Below, in pieces: positions 12,163 to 23,403 of a stretch of DNA of 64,000 nucleotides. Within the stretch, counting starts at the first letter, position 1. Each line of letters opens with the position of its first letter. The stretch is from an uncultured Flavobacteriales bacterium (lineage in GTDB: Bacteria; Bacteroidota; Bacteroidia; Flavobacteriales_D; Crocinitomicaceae): contig CALSTG010000001.1 of the NCBI GenBank assembly GCA_943789205.1, positions 2,098,435 to 2,162,434 on the forward strand, written 5' to 3'. Under the pieces are notes generated by a model. It was not told the DNA's origin, did no database searches, and saw only the letters and a program-made list of their open reading frames with translations. A program made the translations under genes and the position numbers.

Positions 12163-12202
12163 TAAGACCATAATCCTCAACTTTTTTTAGATTTACATTA
12201 GT

Positions 12203-13124
12203 ATGATTGAGATTGCACATGTTTCAAAGTCATTTCGACCTAAGGTAGCTTTGAGTAATGTTTCTTTTAAAATTAAGAAAGGGACGATTACAGGACTGCT
12301 TGGACCAAATGGTGCTGGTAAGACGACGCTAATTCGTTTAATGAATCTTATGGGTGCCCCTGATGACGGATTTATTAAATTCGAAGGGCAACTTCTCAAA
12401 GAAAGCCACCTCAGAGAAATCGGTTATCTTCCTGAAGAAAGAGGTTTGTATAAAGAGCTATCTGTTAGCCAGCAGCTGTTGTTTTTTGCCAAACTTCGAG
12501 GGTTAACCTCAGTAGAAGCGAAGCAAGCTGCCAGATACTGGATAGATCGACTGCAAATGTCTGAATGGTCGAACAAAAAAACAGAAGCTTTATCGAAAGG
12601 CATGGCACAAAAGGTGCAATTTGCTGTGGCTGTTGTTCATGACCCAAAATTTTTAATCCTTGATGAGCCTTTCACGGGGTTTGACCCTGTAAATATTGAT
12701 TTAATCAAACAATTACTTTTTGAATTTAGGGATGCAGGTAAAACAATATTGTTGAGCACACACAATATGCAGCGGGTTCAAGATATTTGTTCGCATATTA
12801 TTTTAGTAAATAAAGGGACAATTAATTGCCAATGATGCCATCAATGATTTGTTAGATAAATTTGAAAGAAAGCATTTTATGGTTGCCTATCGAGGAACGA
12901 GTGTTGGATTTGCGAATGCTTTATGGACTGATTTTGAACTTGTGAAACAAACGGAGCGTTCTGACGGGGTTGTTGAGGCCCATCTATTAAAGCGGGGAGA
13001 AAAGTCTGTTGATGACCTTATCAATAATCTTAAAGGCCATGTTTCTATTGAATCTATTCAAAGAGCACCGGTTAATATGGATGAGGTATTCTTAAATTTA
13101 ATAGCAAAAACGACTGAATTATGA
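12203..13124 (+). CDS. ABC transporter ATP-binding protein (ABC-2 type exporter), frameshifted near 12823
   Basis: ORFs 12203-12835 and 12849-13124 join across a 1-nt insertion; Walker A GPNGAGKTTL, Walker B FLILDEPFTGFDP. Confidence 0.88.
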
Positions 13125-14452
13125 GCGGGATCATGCTTATAGCTATTAAGGAGATAAAGCAAAGGATTTTAAACCGCTCTTTTATCTTAATGCTGCTTCT
13201 TGTACCGATGATGATATTATCTATGGTTTATTTTTTAGTGAAAGCTTCTGATGAAGGTAAAAAAAATGTGCAGGTTTTAATCGCGGATCCAGGGAACATA
13301 CTTCAAGGTGTGATTTCTTCTAAGGGTTCTTCTAACGTTAATTATTCTTTTGTTTCTGATTACCTTGAAATAGAAGAATTTAAAATAGGTAAACGCTTTC
13401 AGAAATATGACGTTTTACTTGAGGTAAACGAGAAGGTATTGAACAATAAAAAAGTCTTTATCTTTCACAGAGACTTTCTTTCAAATAATATTCAGAGTTC
13501 CATCCGATATACTTTTGAGCGAAGGGTAGAGGAGGTTTTGATTTCAGAGTTCTCTGACCTCAGTATTGATGAATTCCGTCAACTAAAACAGCCATTGAAT
13601 GTTGACTTTAGAAGTATTGATAATCCTACAAATTCTAGCTCTAATAAAGCAGGTTGGGTTGGGTATTTTTTCGGTGTTATTATTATGCTTGTTACCTTGT
13701 TTTATGGTCTTTCCATCCTGAGAGGTATAGCTCGTGAAAAAGCGGAACGTGTTGTTGAGGTTGTTGTTTCGATAGTTCGCCCATATCAATTAATGCTCGG
13801 TAAAATTATTGGAATTGGTTCAGCAGCAATTATCCAGATTGGATTTTGGGTGCTGTTTGTTTTTGTCGGCTTATACGCGCTCCAAGATATATTATTCTCT
13901 GACTTTTTCATTGATGAGTCCTTGACTGCTTCACAAGTTTCTGAAGGTGCTAATGAGATACTTCAGAATGAGTTTAACAGAATTAGAAATAATGAAATGA
14001 TTCATCTCATTTACGATAGAATTAACCTCGCATTGATGTTGCCATTTTTCTTTATTTTCTTTCTAGTAACCTATCTCTTTTATGGTGCCCTATTTAGTTT
14101 AATAGGAGCTGCTATGGGGTCAGAAGGCGATGGTCAACTCTTTATTTTACCTACGGTATTTTTAGTTTTATTCACCATATTTGCGGGGTATTTTATGCTA
14201 AACAATCCTGAATCGCAGCTTTTTGTTTTCGGTCAATTCATACCATTTACGCTCCCGATGTTTGTTATGATTAAGTTATCTATGGGTTATGCAGTAGGAT
14301 CAGGGTATTTAATTTGGATCAGTTTGTTAATTATGATCTTTTCGATTATTCTAATGCTATGGATTGCAGGCAGAATCTTTAAGGTTAGCCTCTTGTCTTA
14401 TGGGCATCGTTTAACCTTAAGGGGATTGTTTAAATGGTTCCTTTCAAAGTGA
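13121..14452 (+). CDS. ABC-2 type transporter permease
   Basis: 443 aa; N-terminal TM, large extracytoplasmic loop, C-terminal TMs; overlaps the stop of the ATPase gene. Confidence 0.88.
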   Translation: MSGIMLIAIKEIKQRILNRSFILMLLLVPMMILSMVYFLVKASDEGKKNVQVLIADPGNILQGVISSKGSSNVNYSFVSDYLEIEEFKIGKRFQKYDVLLEVNEKVLNNKKVFIFHRDFLSNNIQSSIRYTFERRVEEVLISEFSDLSIDEFRQLKQPLNVDFRSIDNPTNSSSNKAGWVGYFFGVIIMLVTLFYGLSILRGIAREKAERVVEVVVSIVRPYQLMLGKIIGIGSAAIIQIGFWVLFVFVGLYALQDILFSDFFIDESLTASQVSEGANEILQNEFNRIRNNEMIHLIYDRINLALMLPFFFIFFLVTYLFYGALFSLIGAAMGSEGDGQLFILPTVFLVLFTIFAGYFMLNNPESQLFVFGQFIPFTLPMFVMIKLSMGYAVGSGYLIWISLLIMIFSIILMLWIAGRIFKVSLLSYGHRLTLRGLFKWFLSK

Positions 14453-15332
14453 AAAAAGCAGTAATCGATATAGGTACAAATACCTTTAATCTCTTAATAG
14501 CACGTGCAGATATTTCGGGTATTGCTATTATCGAAACCCACAAGGAAGCGGTGTCTCTTGGAATGGGAGGTATTAATGACAATATGCTCGCTGATTCGGC
14601 TATTCAAAGAGCAATGAATGCTTTTAAGGCATTTAAAACGATTCTCGATGTTCATGGGATATCAACACCAAGGCTAATCGCTACATCAGCTGTGCGAGAT
14701 GCAAAGAATGCAGCATCTTTTGTTTCATTAATATCTGAGACATTCAATTGGCAGGTAGATATTATTTCGGGTATTGAAGAAGCAAAGCTCATCTATAAGG
14801 GGGTGCCCAGTGTTACGATTTTAGGGATCCTGCTGTTATAATGGATATTGGAGGTGGTAGTACGGAATTCATTGTGGCTGATAACAAAGGCATTCAGAAG
14901 GAAATTTCTTTAAATATAGGAGTTTCGCGTCTTTATCAAGGCTTCGAAGTGTCTGATCCATTTTGCGACAAAGATATTCGGAATATTGAAAACTTTTTAG
15001 AGGAACGCGATCAAGGTTTTTTTGACAATATAACTGCTAGAACGCTTATCGGATCTTCAGGCACGTTTGAGACCTTTTATGAGCTCATTAACCAAATGCC
15101 GTTTCCAAAGTCATCTAAAACGATTGAGTTGGAGCTTGAACCATTTATAGAGGCTCTTGAGACCCTAATATACTCAACGCTTGCCGAGCGAAATAAGAAT
15201 GAATTTATTATTCCTATTCGAAAGCAAATGGCTCCTTTTGCCGCTGTTAAAACTCGGTGGGTTATGCAAAAACTACAACCCGAACGCGTATTGATTTCTC
15301 CTTATTCATTAAAAGAAGGGGCGTTTATTTAG
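14434..15332 (+). CDS. Ppx/GppA family phosphatase, frameshifted near 14790-14830
   Basis: KKAVIDIGTNTFNLLIA plus DPAVIMDIGGGSTEFIVADN in two frames; frame change restores ...LIYKG-AQCYDFRDPAVIMDIGGGS. Confidence 0.88.
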
Positions 15333-15336
15333 TGCT

Positions 15337-17319
15337 TTATATTGAAATTATTTTAAGCCTTTTAATATTATTAATTAATTCAATTTCAATAATATAAGTT
15401 CCTTTATTTAAATCATTAATATTAATTAATTCGTTAGGGTTGACTTGTAAGGTTTTTTTGACCTTACCATTTAGGTTGTAAACTTTGACCTCCGCTTTAT
15501 TTTTAAGATTTTTAATTTGAAAGGTCCCATTGGAAGGATTAGGGTGGAGACTAATTTCATCTTCCATTATAGGTTCATTTAGTCCAAGCTCATTACTTTG
15601 AACAATACTACCTATACGATTGATAATCCAATTTTCAGGATCTACTGATATTGAGGAAGCGATTGTACCGATATTATTTATGGTAAATGTATTCGAATTG
15701 CCGCTAATATCGAATCTTACAATTGTATCTCCAATGCCCGGTCTAATAAATCGAATATCCAAATCATTGGTAAATGTCGCAGTAACATTAGGTTTAGATG
15801 TGGTATGGTTTATTTGTAAGATTACATCTTCACCAGTCTGTTGCCATAATAATGAATAAGTAGGATACCCTTCTCCGAAGTACCACTCCTCAAAAACGGG
15901 ATTAAAATCAATACCTGTTGCTTCTTCTAAAGCCTCTTTAAAATCAATACCATAAGCCGTACTATCTTTGAATGTAACTTGAAAGTCTCTCAGAATATCG
16001 AAAAATAGCGCATCGTCGTTAACCATATATCTCATAGTATGCACAATGGCAGCACCCTTATCATAGGTGAGCCTGCCACTGAATATTCTATTTTCATTCA
16101 AGCTATCCAATACCCAAACACTTCCTCCGTTTTGATTCATGATATTGTCATGAACATCTTCCATATGTCCTGCGCTTTCGTTCGGATATAGGTTTTCAAG
16201 CATTAAATATTCGCTGTAGGATGCAAAGCCTTCATTGATCCAGATATCGCACCATGAAGCACACGTCACATTATCTCCCCACCATTGGTGACCTAGCTCA
16301 TGTGTTGTTAGTCCTTTTGTAAAAAAGCCCTGGGTCGTCATCGTTTGATGCTCCATGCCTCCTGAAAAGGGAGCCATACAGTGGCCATATTTTTCATCTT
16401 CAAATGGGTAGGGTCCATAAAGGTCGTAGAATAGCTCCATGAAGTCTACTGTTTCATCAATATCATCTTGAAAGTTGATGAGCGTTTGAGGGTTATCGTA
16501 AATATAGTTTTGAATCAAAATAGGGTTGGGGGCACCTACGGGATTGGCATAAACGTTATACTCTACATAGCTTGAGACAGATACTGAAATCAAATAATAA
16601 TCAATAGGGTGGCGGTGCTTCCATTCATATCTACTAAAGCCATTTCCCAAATCTACAACCTGCTCAAGGAGGCCATTTGATCCAGCTTTGAGATTTGAGG
16701 GCACGGTAATAAAGAAATAGCTGCTGTCCGCTTTATCTGTTAAACTTTGTTTACATGGAAACCATTCATACGCTGAAAACGGTTCAGAAAGGGACCAGAC
16801 AACATCATTTCCCCAAGTAGGCGAGTCATCTTGAGACATCCCTGCACCACCAAGTGGATTTGTCGCTGCGGTAGGGGGTGTTCCTGAATAATCCGTTTCA
16901 ATAGAGAAGATTTCATTTTGTCCGGCATTGACCGGAACTTTAATAGCCGAATTGTTTCTTGAATAATCTACCGCATTGCCATTAACTCTAATTTCTGTAA
17001 TCGTATACCCTGAGAAAAGTTCATAAAGGGCCGAATCTAAGGATACATTTGCACTCGCATCCATTCGAACAGTTCCAGATAAAGCCGTACTCAAATTATT
17101 CATGTTCAAGTCTAGATGATAGAAGTGCACATCGTACAGCTCAGTTTCAGCAATCTGATTTAAACTTAATGAATTGCTTTTCAATTGTGTGTTGAATTTC
17201 TTGTGCTTTCCACATAGCGTACTTTGACTATATGCAAAAGATGAAATCAATAAAATGATAAGGGTGGGAAATAGGTGCTTCATAGTGTAAATTGAAGTAT
17301 GAAAATACAAAAAAAGCAA
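15337..17319 (-). CDS. M1 family metallopeptidase with T9SS C-terminal sorting domain
   Basis: HELGHQWWGDNVTCASWCDIWINEGFASYSEYL and C-term LHPNPSNGTFQIKN...GTYIIEIELINNIKRLKIISI; actual start is probably MKHLFPTLI. Confidence 0.92.
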   Translation of the reverse strand: MLFLYFHTSIYTMKHLFPTLIILLISSFAYSQSTLCGKHKKFNTQLKSNSLSLNQIAETELYDVHFYHLDLNMNNLSTALSGTVRMDASANVSLDSALYELFSGYTITEIRVNGNAVDYSRNNSAIKVPVNAGQNEIFSIETDYSGTPPTAATNPLGGAGMSQDDSPTWGNDVVWSLSEPFSAYEWFPCKQSLTDKADSSYFFITVPSNLKAGSNGLLEQVVDLGNGFSRYEWKHRHPIDYYLISVSVSSYVEYNVYANPVGAPNPILIQNYIYDNPQTLINFQDDIDETVDFMELFYDLYGPYPFEDEKYGHCMAPFSGGMEHQTMTTQGFFTKGLTTHELGHQWWGDNVTCASWCDIWINEGFASYSEYLMLENLYPNESAGHMEDVHDNIMNQNGGSVWVLDSLNENRIFSGRLTYDKGAAIVHTMRYMVNDDALFFDILRDFQVTFKDSTAYGIDFKEALEEATGIDFNPVFEEWYFGEGYPTYSLLWQQTGEDVILQINHTTSKPNVTATFTNDLDIRFIRPGIGDTIVRFDISGNSNTFTINNIGTIASSISVDPENWIINRIGSIVQSNELGLNEPIMEDEISLHPNPSNGTFQIKNLKNKAEVKVYNLNGKVKKTLQVNPNELININDLNKGTYIIEIELINNIKRLKIISI

Positions 17320-17379
17320 GTGTGAAACTACAAAAAAAAAAAGAGGGGACGAAGAGGGGACTATAAAGAGAGCGTTGGC

Positions 17380-20300
17380 TTAACGCTTAATTATCTTTTC
17401 TACTCGAGTTAAATTCCCATCAAATACTCGAAGAGAATAAATCCCACTTTCAAAAGTAGAAAAAGGCATATTAAAGTCATGGATACCAGGTTCCATTTCT
17501 TCGTTTAGCTTATTGTAGACCATTCGACCGGTTTGGTCGTACAATTCAACGTAAATACTAGAGGTTTCGGATAAAAGTATTGAAATCGTAATATCCTCAT
17601 CTGTAGGATTGGGATAAACTGATACAAGAGCAAATCCAGATCCTTCAATATTCTTGCACTTGGTGTTGTTCTCTTGATTTATATCAAGGTAGGTTGAAAT
17701 ATTCGCATTTTGAGCCTCAACACATACAAAGCGTTCTGTTGCATCTTGATCAGAAATGAATGCTGACGGTTGCGCATTGAAAATATAGATTTCGCTTTCG
17801 CCTTGTAAGATGGAACCTGACCAATTCTCCTGTATAGGGCCATTTTCAGGTGTTTTAAGCGTTAGATTCAGGTTTTCTAATGGAATTGTACCAAGGTTTG
17901 CTATTTCAACCCCAACGGTCAAGAACCCGTTAATATCTTGAGCAAATAAAGTTTTTAGGTTGATATCATAAAATGCTTCATTGACCAATAAGGTTTTACT
18001 GATTGTATCACGACAACCGAAATCATTTATGGTCATCAGAATAATATCCAAATAAGAACCATTAAATGTATTCGAATAGCTTATATTATTTTCAATATTA
18101 TTGTTAAAGTTCAGACCATCACCATCACCAAAGTCCCAATAAGAGCTGTCTGCACCAAGGCTTGTGTTCAAAAAGTTTATGGGTATGTCCGAAACTAATA
18201 CTTGAGGATCGCACATTAAAATTTGCGCATTAAGCTCCTCGCTAACATCAACAGTAAATGTCGTATCAACGATACATCCTTGATCGCTTGTTGAACTTAA
18301 GGTAAGGAGTTGTATTCCTGTTGTTGGAAAATTGAAACTTGTATTTGTAGCAGTATCTTCGAATTGTAAATTAAATAGCCAATTTGTTTCAGTCAGTGAA
18401 CCTTGTGGAATTGTAGACAGATCTCAAATTCGTCCAAGTGTTTTTACATGCTGGTCCAACTTGATAATTGATAATTGGGTTAGGGTGTACTGTAATGTTT
18501 TGGATGGAGGTATCCATACAGCCATTATCGCCGTCAAAATGAGCTGAACTGTATATTCTCCATAATTCTCATAGATATTTACCTTGAACGGGATTGATAG
18601 AGTCTGTTTCGTCACCATAATTCCATTCGTAGGTCGTGATCTCGAAAGTATCTGCAATACTGCTATTGTCATGAATTCCAAGACTGCAATTCACAAGGGT
18701 TTGAAATAGAAGATGTCCGCTACAGGGGCTGGTTGAATAAAACTTCTTGGACTACTGTATCAATGCACATTATTGGTATCAATAGCAATAAGTTCAACAT
18801 CATAATTGCCAGTTAACCGAAGAGTATAAGGGGATACTTCAGTACTTGTATTGCCATTTTGTCCAAATTCCAATTGAAAGAATTCAGAGGAACATCATAT
18901 TCGTTCGAGGCCGCAAAGTTATTTCTTCATAAGGGCAGTAATTTGTCGGTTGAAAGCTGATATAGGTTTTGGATGACTTAATCGAAGTTTCTTTGACTTG
19001 AACAGCCTTCCAAAGTAGAAACCTCTAAGAAACCCAGCGTATAAACCTGAATCCTGATATATCTGAGCTCCTGACTTGAGAAAACACTGTCTAACTCACC
19101 AAATTCCATATCACTTGATCGATCGTATTACCCGGAGGCACAGTGCTAGTTTCAGAAAAGTTCAATGGACTTCCCTGACAAATCTCATTTTCAATCGAAT
19201 AGGATAGGGAAGGGGCAGTTCCGATAACCGTGACTTCGATGGTGTCAGAATTTTGGCATCCATTATCATTTGTAACATCAAGAATATAAATACCCGATGT
19301 ATCAATATTTAAATTAGATGTGGTGTCTTGAGTATTCCATAGCCAATTAGATATTACCGAAGTATCTTGAATCAATTGAATCGAATTTCCTGAGCAAAGG
19401 CTGGTGTCAAGACCGAGTGAAATGTTCTCTAGATGAGTTATCGATTGAAATAGTCGCAGTATTACTAGTTCTAGGCATCCTAGACTATCCGAAACGTATA
19501 TGATATGGATTCATTTTGATTTAAAATTCTAACTGGATTTGTATTTCCATCACTCCATTGAATGAAAGTGTAGTTTCCTTGTGGAAGATTTGCGCTAATG
19601 GTATCTGCTTCATTGAAACAAACTTGTTGGTTCTGGAGATGGATTTCATCATATGGAGGCCTTGATATAATAATTGAATCCCTCGATGTTCTTCCAAATA
19701 CGTCAACTGTTTCTAGCCAATAAAGTCCAGGATTACTAACGACGATTGATGAGTCTGTGCTACCCGTATTCCACAAATATGAATTGTAATAATTAGGACT
19801 AGAAATAGTGGTATCACAGAATCCATAATTTATTGAAAAATCTAAACCTAAATTAATTGAAGGAGCATATTTATTCATTAAAAAATTTTCTACAATTGAT
19901 TGTTCATTTTGAGATAAAATTCTGTCAAAAATTATGACTTCAAATATTTTTCCGCCAAAAAAGTAGCTTACTTGACCTTTTGCTGAACCTAATGTGAAAC
20001 CATCTAAATCGGAAAAAGATAAACTACCTTCAACCATAATATTTGAATTTTCATAGATTTTAGAATTTGGACCATCATAATTAAATGTAAAAAGGTTTGG
20101 TCCATAAACAAATGGATGATTATATCTGATAAAAGAACTGTTTGAAGTAAACGCGTATATATGATTAAGGGCATGTCGAAAGTTAAAAACATTGTTTCCA
20201 CCATCAAAAACAAAGTTACCATCATTATTATTTGAGTTTATTATAAATATTGTTGCTACATCAGTCAAAATAGAATCGTAAAGTACTTTCATCGTATTAT

Positions 20301-20574
20301 TAGTCCCATTAAACTCTATTGAGGGCATACCGCCGAGTTCGTTCTGTATTAATTGGGGTCTTTTTTCAGGTGCTGATTGAACCAAATTATAATTTAATGC
20401 ACTTAAATCTGTAATTTCTGAAATTATACCATTCGAATGAATTACGTTTTGAGAATTATACCAGCCAATTATACCCGGTATTTCTGAAGGGTTATTTTGA
20501 CCATTTACACTGAAAACAAATAGGGAACACATTAGAATAATATAATTTCTATTTAAAAGGAAGTAAAACATCAA
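17380..20574 (-). CDS. Large secreted LamG/PKD-like surface protein with T9SS sorting domain, multiply frameshifted
   Basis: ORFs 19480-20574, 19091-19375, 18424-18681 and 17380-18216 lie in order on one strand; LamG-like N-term, PKD-like YWDFGDGDG, C-term VYPNPTDEDITIS...KIIKR. Several junctions rejoined by hand. Confidence 0.75.
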
Positions 20575-20677
20575 TTTAGTGTAACTGTTTATTTTGAAAA
20601 TATACTTTTTAAGTTTAATACAAAAATATTTTTGTAATTGTTTATATCAACCCTGATGGTATTTAAGATTGAAATAA

Positions 20678-21985
20678 TCATTTTATTTCTTTCATGGTGT
20701 CATGAATTTTAATAGAAAAGTCACGTACTCTTTTTATTCTAGAAAAGTTATTGATCTCGGAATCTTTTAGGTCATTTTTAATCTCTCTATTCTCATGATG
20801 TGCAATGTAAAATTTTGATATTTCATTTACTATTTCACTTTCTGTAAAGGTCATATATTGAACATTTCGGTCAGGGTAAAAATGAGTGGTTTTGTCAGGG
20901 TTCGAAAGAATTGTTAAAATGGGTTTTCTAGTAGCAGCATATTCATACAATTTGGCACCTAGGAGGTTATCTTTTTGGCCTGTAAAATCAAATTTCAAAA
21001 GAAGATGACATTTTAATTGTAATGTTACACTTTCTTGATGTGGTATTCTTTCATAGATTATTATTTCATCTTCATACTCTTTACTTAAATCAATAATTCT
21101 TTGTACTTGACTGTTGTGATAAAGTTTTATTCCAACAAAAATGACTTGGATATCGAAGCCAAGTGTATGTTTTATTTTTTTAAATGCATTAATAAAAGCA
21201 GAAACATTATGTTCTAAATAAATTGATCCAGTGTAACAAATGGAGAATTTTTTAAATTCAATAACATCATTAATATTGTTTAAAAGATCTAAATCAATTC
21301 CATTCTCGTGCAAATAAAACTTGGTTTTTTTAAAAGCTGAAACATTGTCTTTAATAATCTTCGGAGATGCAGCGGATGCGAATAAAGCATGTGTTAAGTA
21401 TTTATTTTCTCTTTTTCTTTCAATGATATTAAATAATTTATGTAATCCGTTTTTTTTTATGTGATTTGAAGACCATCCATCTCTATAATCAAGGATATAA
21501 GGAATATTAAATCTCATGTTTAAGTCATGAGCATATTTAAAAAAAACAAATGGTTCTCCAGTCGTTAAAATTAAATCAACTTTGTTGCCTTTTAGATAGG
21601 TCACAGCCCTTTTGTATATGAAATAACTTTCATCAAAAATTGGAAAGTTCCACTTTAAGAGAAGTTGCAATAGAGAAAATGTTTTTCGGATTAGTTTCTT
21701 GAATTTATTATTTCCGAATAACTTATGCTTTATACTACCCTTGTAATTTAGTTTTATTATTCTTCCAAAATCATCTTTTTTATCAATCTCGGGATGTTCA
21801 TCTTTTTTCAAAAAATCTTTTGGTTGCTTTATTTGAGCACTCCAATTTCGAGTTATTAAAGTTGTCTCAATATTATTTCGAGCAAAATATTTTCTCCATG
21901 CGTGTGGTCTTTGAGCACCAATTGAATTAAGTGGCGGGTAATCAAAACAAAGTATTAATAGTTTTATTTTTTTTTTTGAGCTCAC
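20678..21985 (-). CDS. Glycosyltransferase family 4-like protein
   Basis: 435 aa; FDYPPLNSIGAQRPHAWRKYF, ICYTGSIY, GAKLYEYAATRKPIL. Confidence 0.8.
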   Translation of the reverse strand: MSSKKKIKLLILCFDYPPLNSIGAQRPHAWRKYFARNNIETTLITRNWSAQIKQPKDFLKKDEHPEIDKKDDFGRIIKLNYKGSIKHKLFGNNKFKKLIRKTFSLLQLLLKWNFPIFDESYFIYKRAVTYLKGNKVDLILTTGEPFVFFKYAHDLNMRFNIPYILDYRDGWSSNHIKKNGLHKLFNIIERKRENKYLTHALFASAASPKIIKDNVSAFKKTKFYLHENGIDLDLLNNINDVIEFKKFSICYTGSIYLEHNVSAFINAFKKIKHTLGFDIQVIFVGIKLYHNSQVQRIIDLSKEYEDEIIIYERIPHQESVTLQLKCHLLLKFDFTGQKDNLLGAKLYEYAATRKPILTILSNPDKTTHFYPDRNVQYMTFTESEIVNEISKFYIAHHENREIKNDLKDSEINNFSRIKRVRDFSIKIHDTMKEIK

Positions 21986-22845
21986 TTTATTTTTTTTGCT
22001 GGGTTACCAATCCATGTTTCGTTTTCAGGAATATTTTTGACCACAACCGCACCTAATCCAATTGTTGCATTTTTTGAAACTTTGATTTTATTTCGAATCA
22101 GGGCACCTATGCCTAGAAAAACATTATCCTCGATGATCGATGAACCCGCAATGATAACATTACTTGTTAAAAGACAGTTTTTTCCAATTATACAATTGTG
22201 CCCGATATTGCAATAGGAGCCAATTTTAGTTCCCATGTTAATTACAGTGGTGCCTAAAGCAGATCTTCTTATTGTTGAATAAGGTCCTATTTCGACATTA
22301 TCTCCAATTTTCACACCACCAATTTGTGGGAATTTCACATAAGAGTCTGTCATAGAATCAAATTCTTGCCCTAGCCCTTCAGTACCAATTGAAGAAAAAG
22401 CGTTTATGATACAATTATTTCCAATAATAGAATTTGGGTAAATACTAACGTTATCATAAATAATGCACCCGTCTCCTATTTTAACATTTTCTCCAATAAA
22501 GACGTTCGAACCAATTTTTAATTTTTCGTTATCTCTGTGAATATTATGTAAATTTGTAAAGTAATCAGGTGTCAAATCTGAGAAAAATTTATGTACCACT
22601 TTGGCGAATGCTAACCGGGGATTTTCAACAACAAGGTATTCTACATTTTTTTTAGGTTTGATCTTTTGATAGGCTTCTCTGCAACAAATAACTGCGCCTG
22701 ACTTTATTTTATTCAAATTAGATATGTCTCTAGCCCAGGATAAACAAATACTTTTATTCGTAGAACTATTTAAAAGGCTATCAATTATAGAATTGTTATT
22801 ATTCTTTAAACCTAAAAAAGAAGCAATTTTTTTAATTGATGACAT
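21982..22845 (-). CDS. LpxD-like left-handed beta-helix acyltransferase
   Basis: 287 aa; LpxD-like N-terminal region and hexapeptide repeats (IGENVKIGDGCIIYDNVSIYPNSIIGNNCII). Confidence 0.75.
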   Translation of the reverse strand: MSSIKKIASFLGLKNNNNSIIDSLLNSSTNKSICLSWARDISNLNKIKSGAVICCREAYQKIKPKKNVEYLVVENPRLAFAKVVHKFFSDLTPDYFTNLHNIHRDNEKLKIGSNVFIGENVKIGDGCIIYDNVSIYPNSIIGNNCIINAFSSIGTEGLGQEFDSMTDSYVKFPQIGGVKIGDNVEIGPYSTIRRSALGTTVINMGTKIGSYCNIGHNCIIGKNCLLTSNVIIAGSSIIEDNVFLGIGALIRNKIKVSKNATIGLGAVVVKNIPENETWIGNPAKKIK

Positions 22846-22854
22846 TATTCAGTC

Positions 22855-23388
22855 TTACTTTTCAACTTGTTTTCCAGGAATCCCGATATATGTAGAATTT
22901 GCTTCACAGTTTTTATTAATAAATGCAAGAGAACCTATAACCACGTTATCACCTATTGATATTCCATGTTGTAAAACTGCATTAGTTCCTATGAAGCAAT
23001 TTTTTCCAATTTTTGCCCCTCCAATTTGGTTTTTGGTTGTGTTGAGGTTATTTGTCATAACCCTTGGACATACGTATGTTCCGTCTCCTATTTCAACTCC
23101 TCTCGCAATTATCGAATCATATCTTAAAGTAACATTATTTCCTATTTTACAATTGCCCGAGGAAGACACTCTAGAATCAATCACACAATGGTTACCGATT
23201 ATTGTATTACTTCTCAATTCAACAAAATTTTTGATGTGAGTATCATTACCAACAACAACATTTTCCTTAATTATACAGTGATTTTCAATAATTACATTAT
23301 CTCCAATTTGGACATCATCTTCGATTATTGTAAACTCACCAATTTTAACGTTTTTACCTATTGTGGCTCTTTCTGATATTATATTCAT
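22855..23388 (-). CDS. Hexapeptide-repeat sugar acyltransferase (LbH family)
   Basis: 177 aa; tandem hexapeptides; C-term AFINKNCEANSTYIGIPGKQVEK. Confidence 0.82.
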   Translation of the reverse strand: MNIISERATIGKNVKIGEFTIIEDDVQIGDNVIIENHCIIKENVVVGNDTHIKNFVELRSNTIIGNHCVIDSRVSSSGNCKIGNNVTLRYDSIIARGVEIGDGTYVCPRVMTNNLNTTKNQIGGAKIGKNCFIGTNAVLQHGISIGDNVVIGSLAFINKNCEANSTYIGIPGKQVEK

Positions 23389-23403
23389 ATTGTATTTAAT
23401 TTA

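Noticed and set aside
17320-17380. Poly-A tract and tandem GAGGGGAC between two T9SS cargo genes
   Set aside because: Too short and simple to support a functional element; no convincing hairpin plus U-tract
22724-23239. 171-aa plus-strand ORF across two LbH acyltransferase genes
   Set aside because: Antisense of hexapeptide repeats yields periodic hydrophobic sequence; not a real membrane protein
22855-23388. Repeat-like periodicity considered as a possible repeat array or CRISPR
   Set aside because: Periodicity is the coding signature of hexapeptide repeats; no conserved nucleotide repeat/spacer pattern
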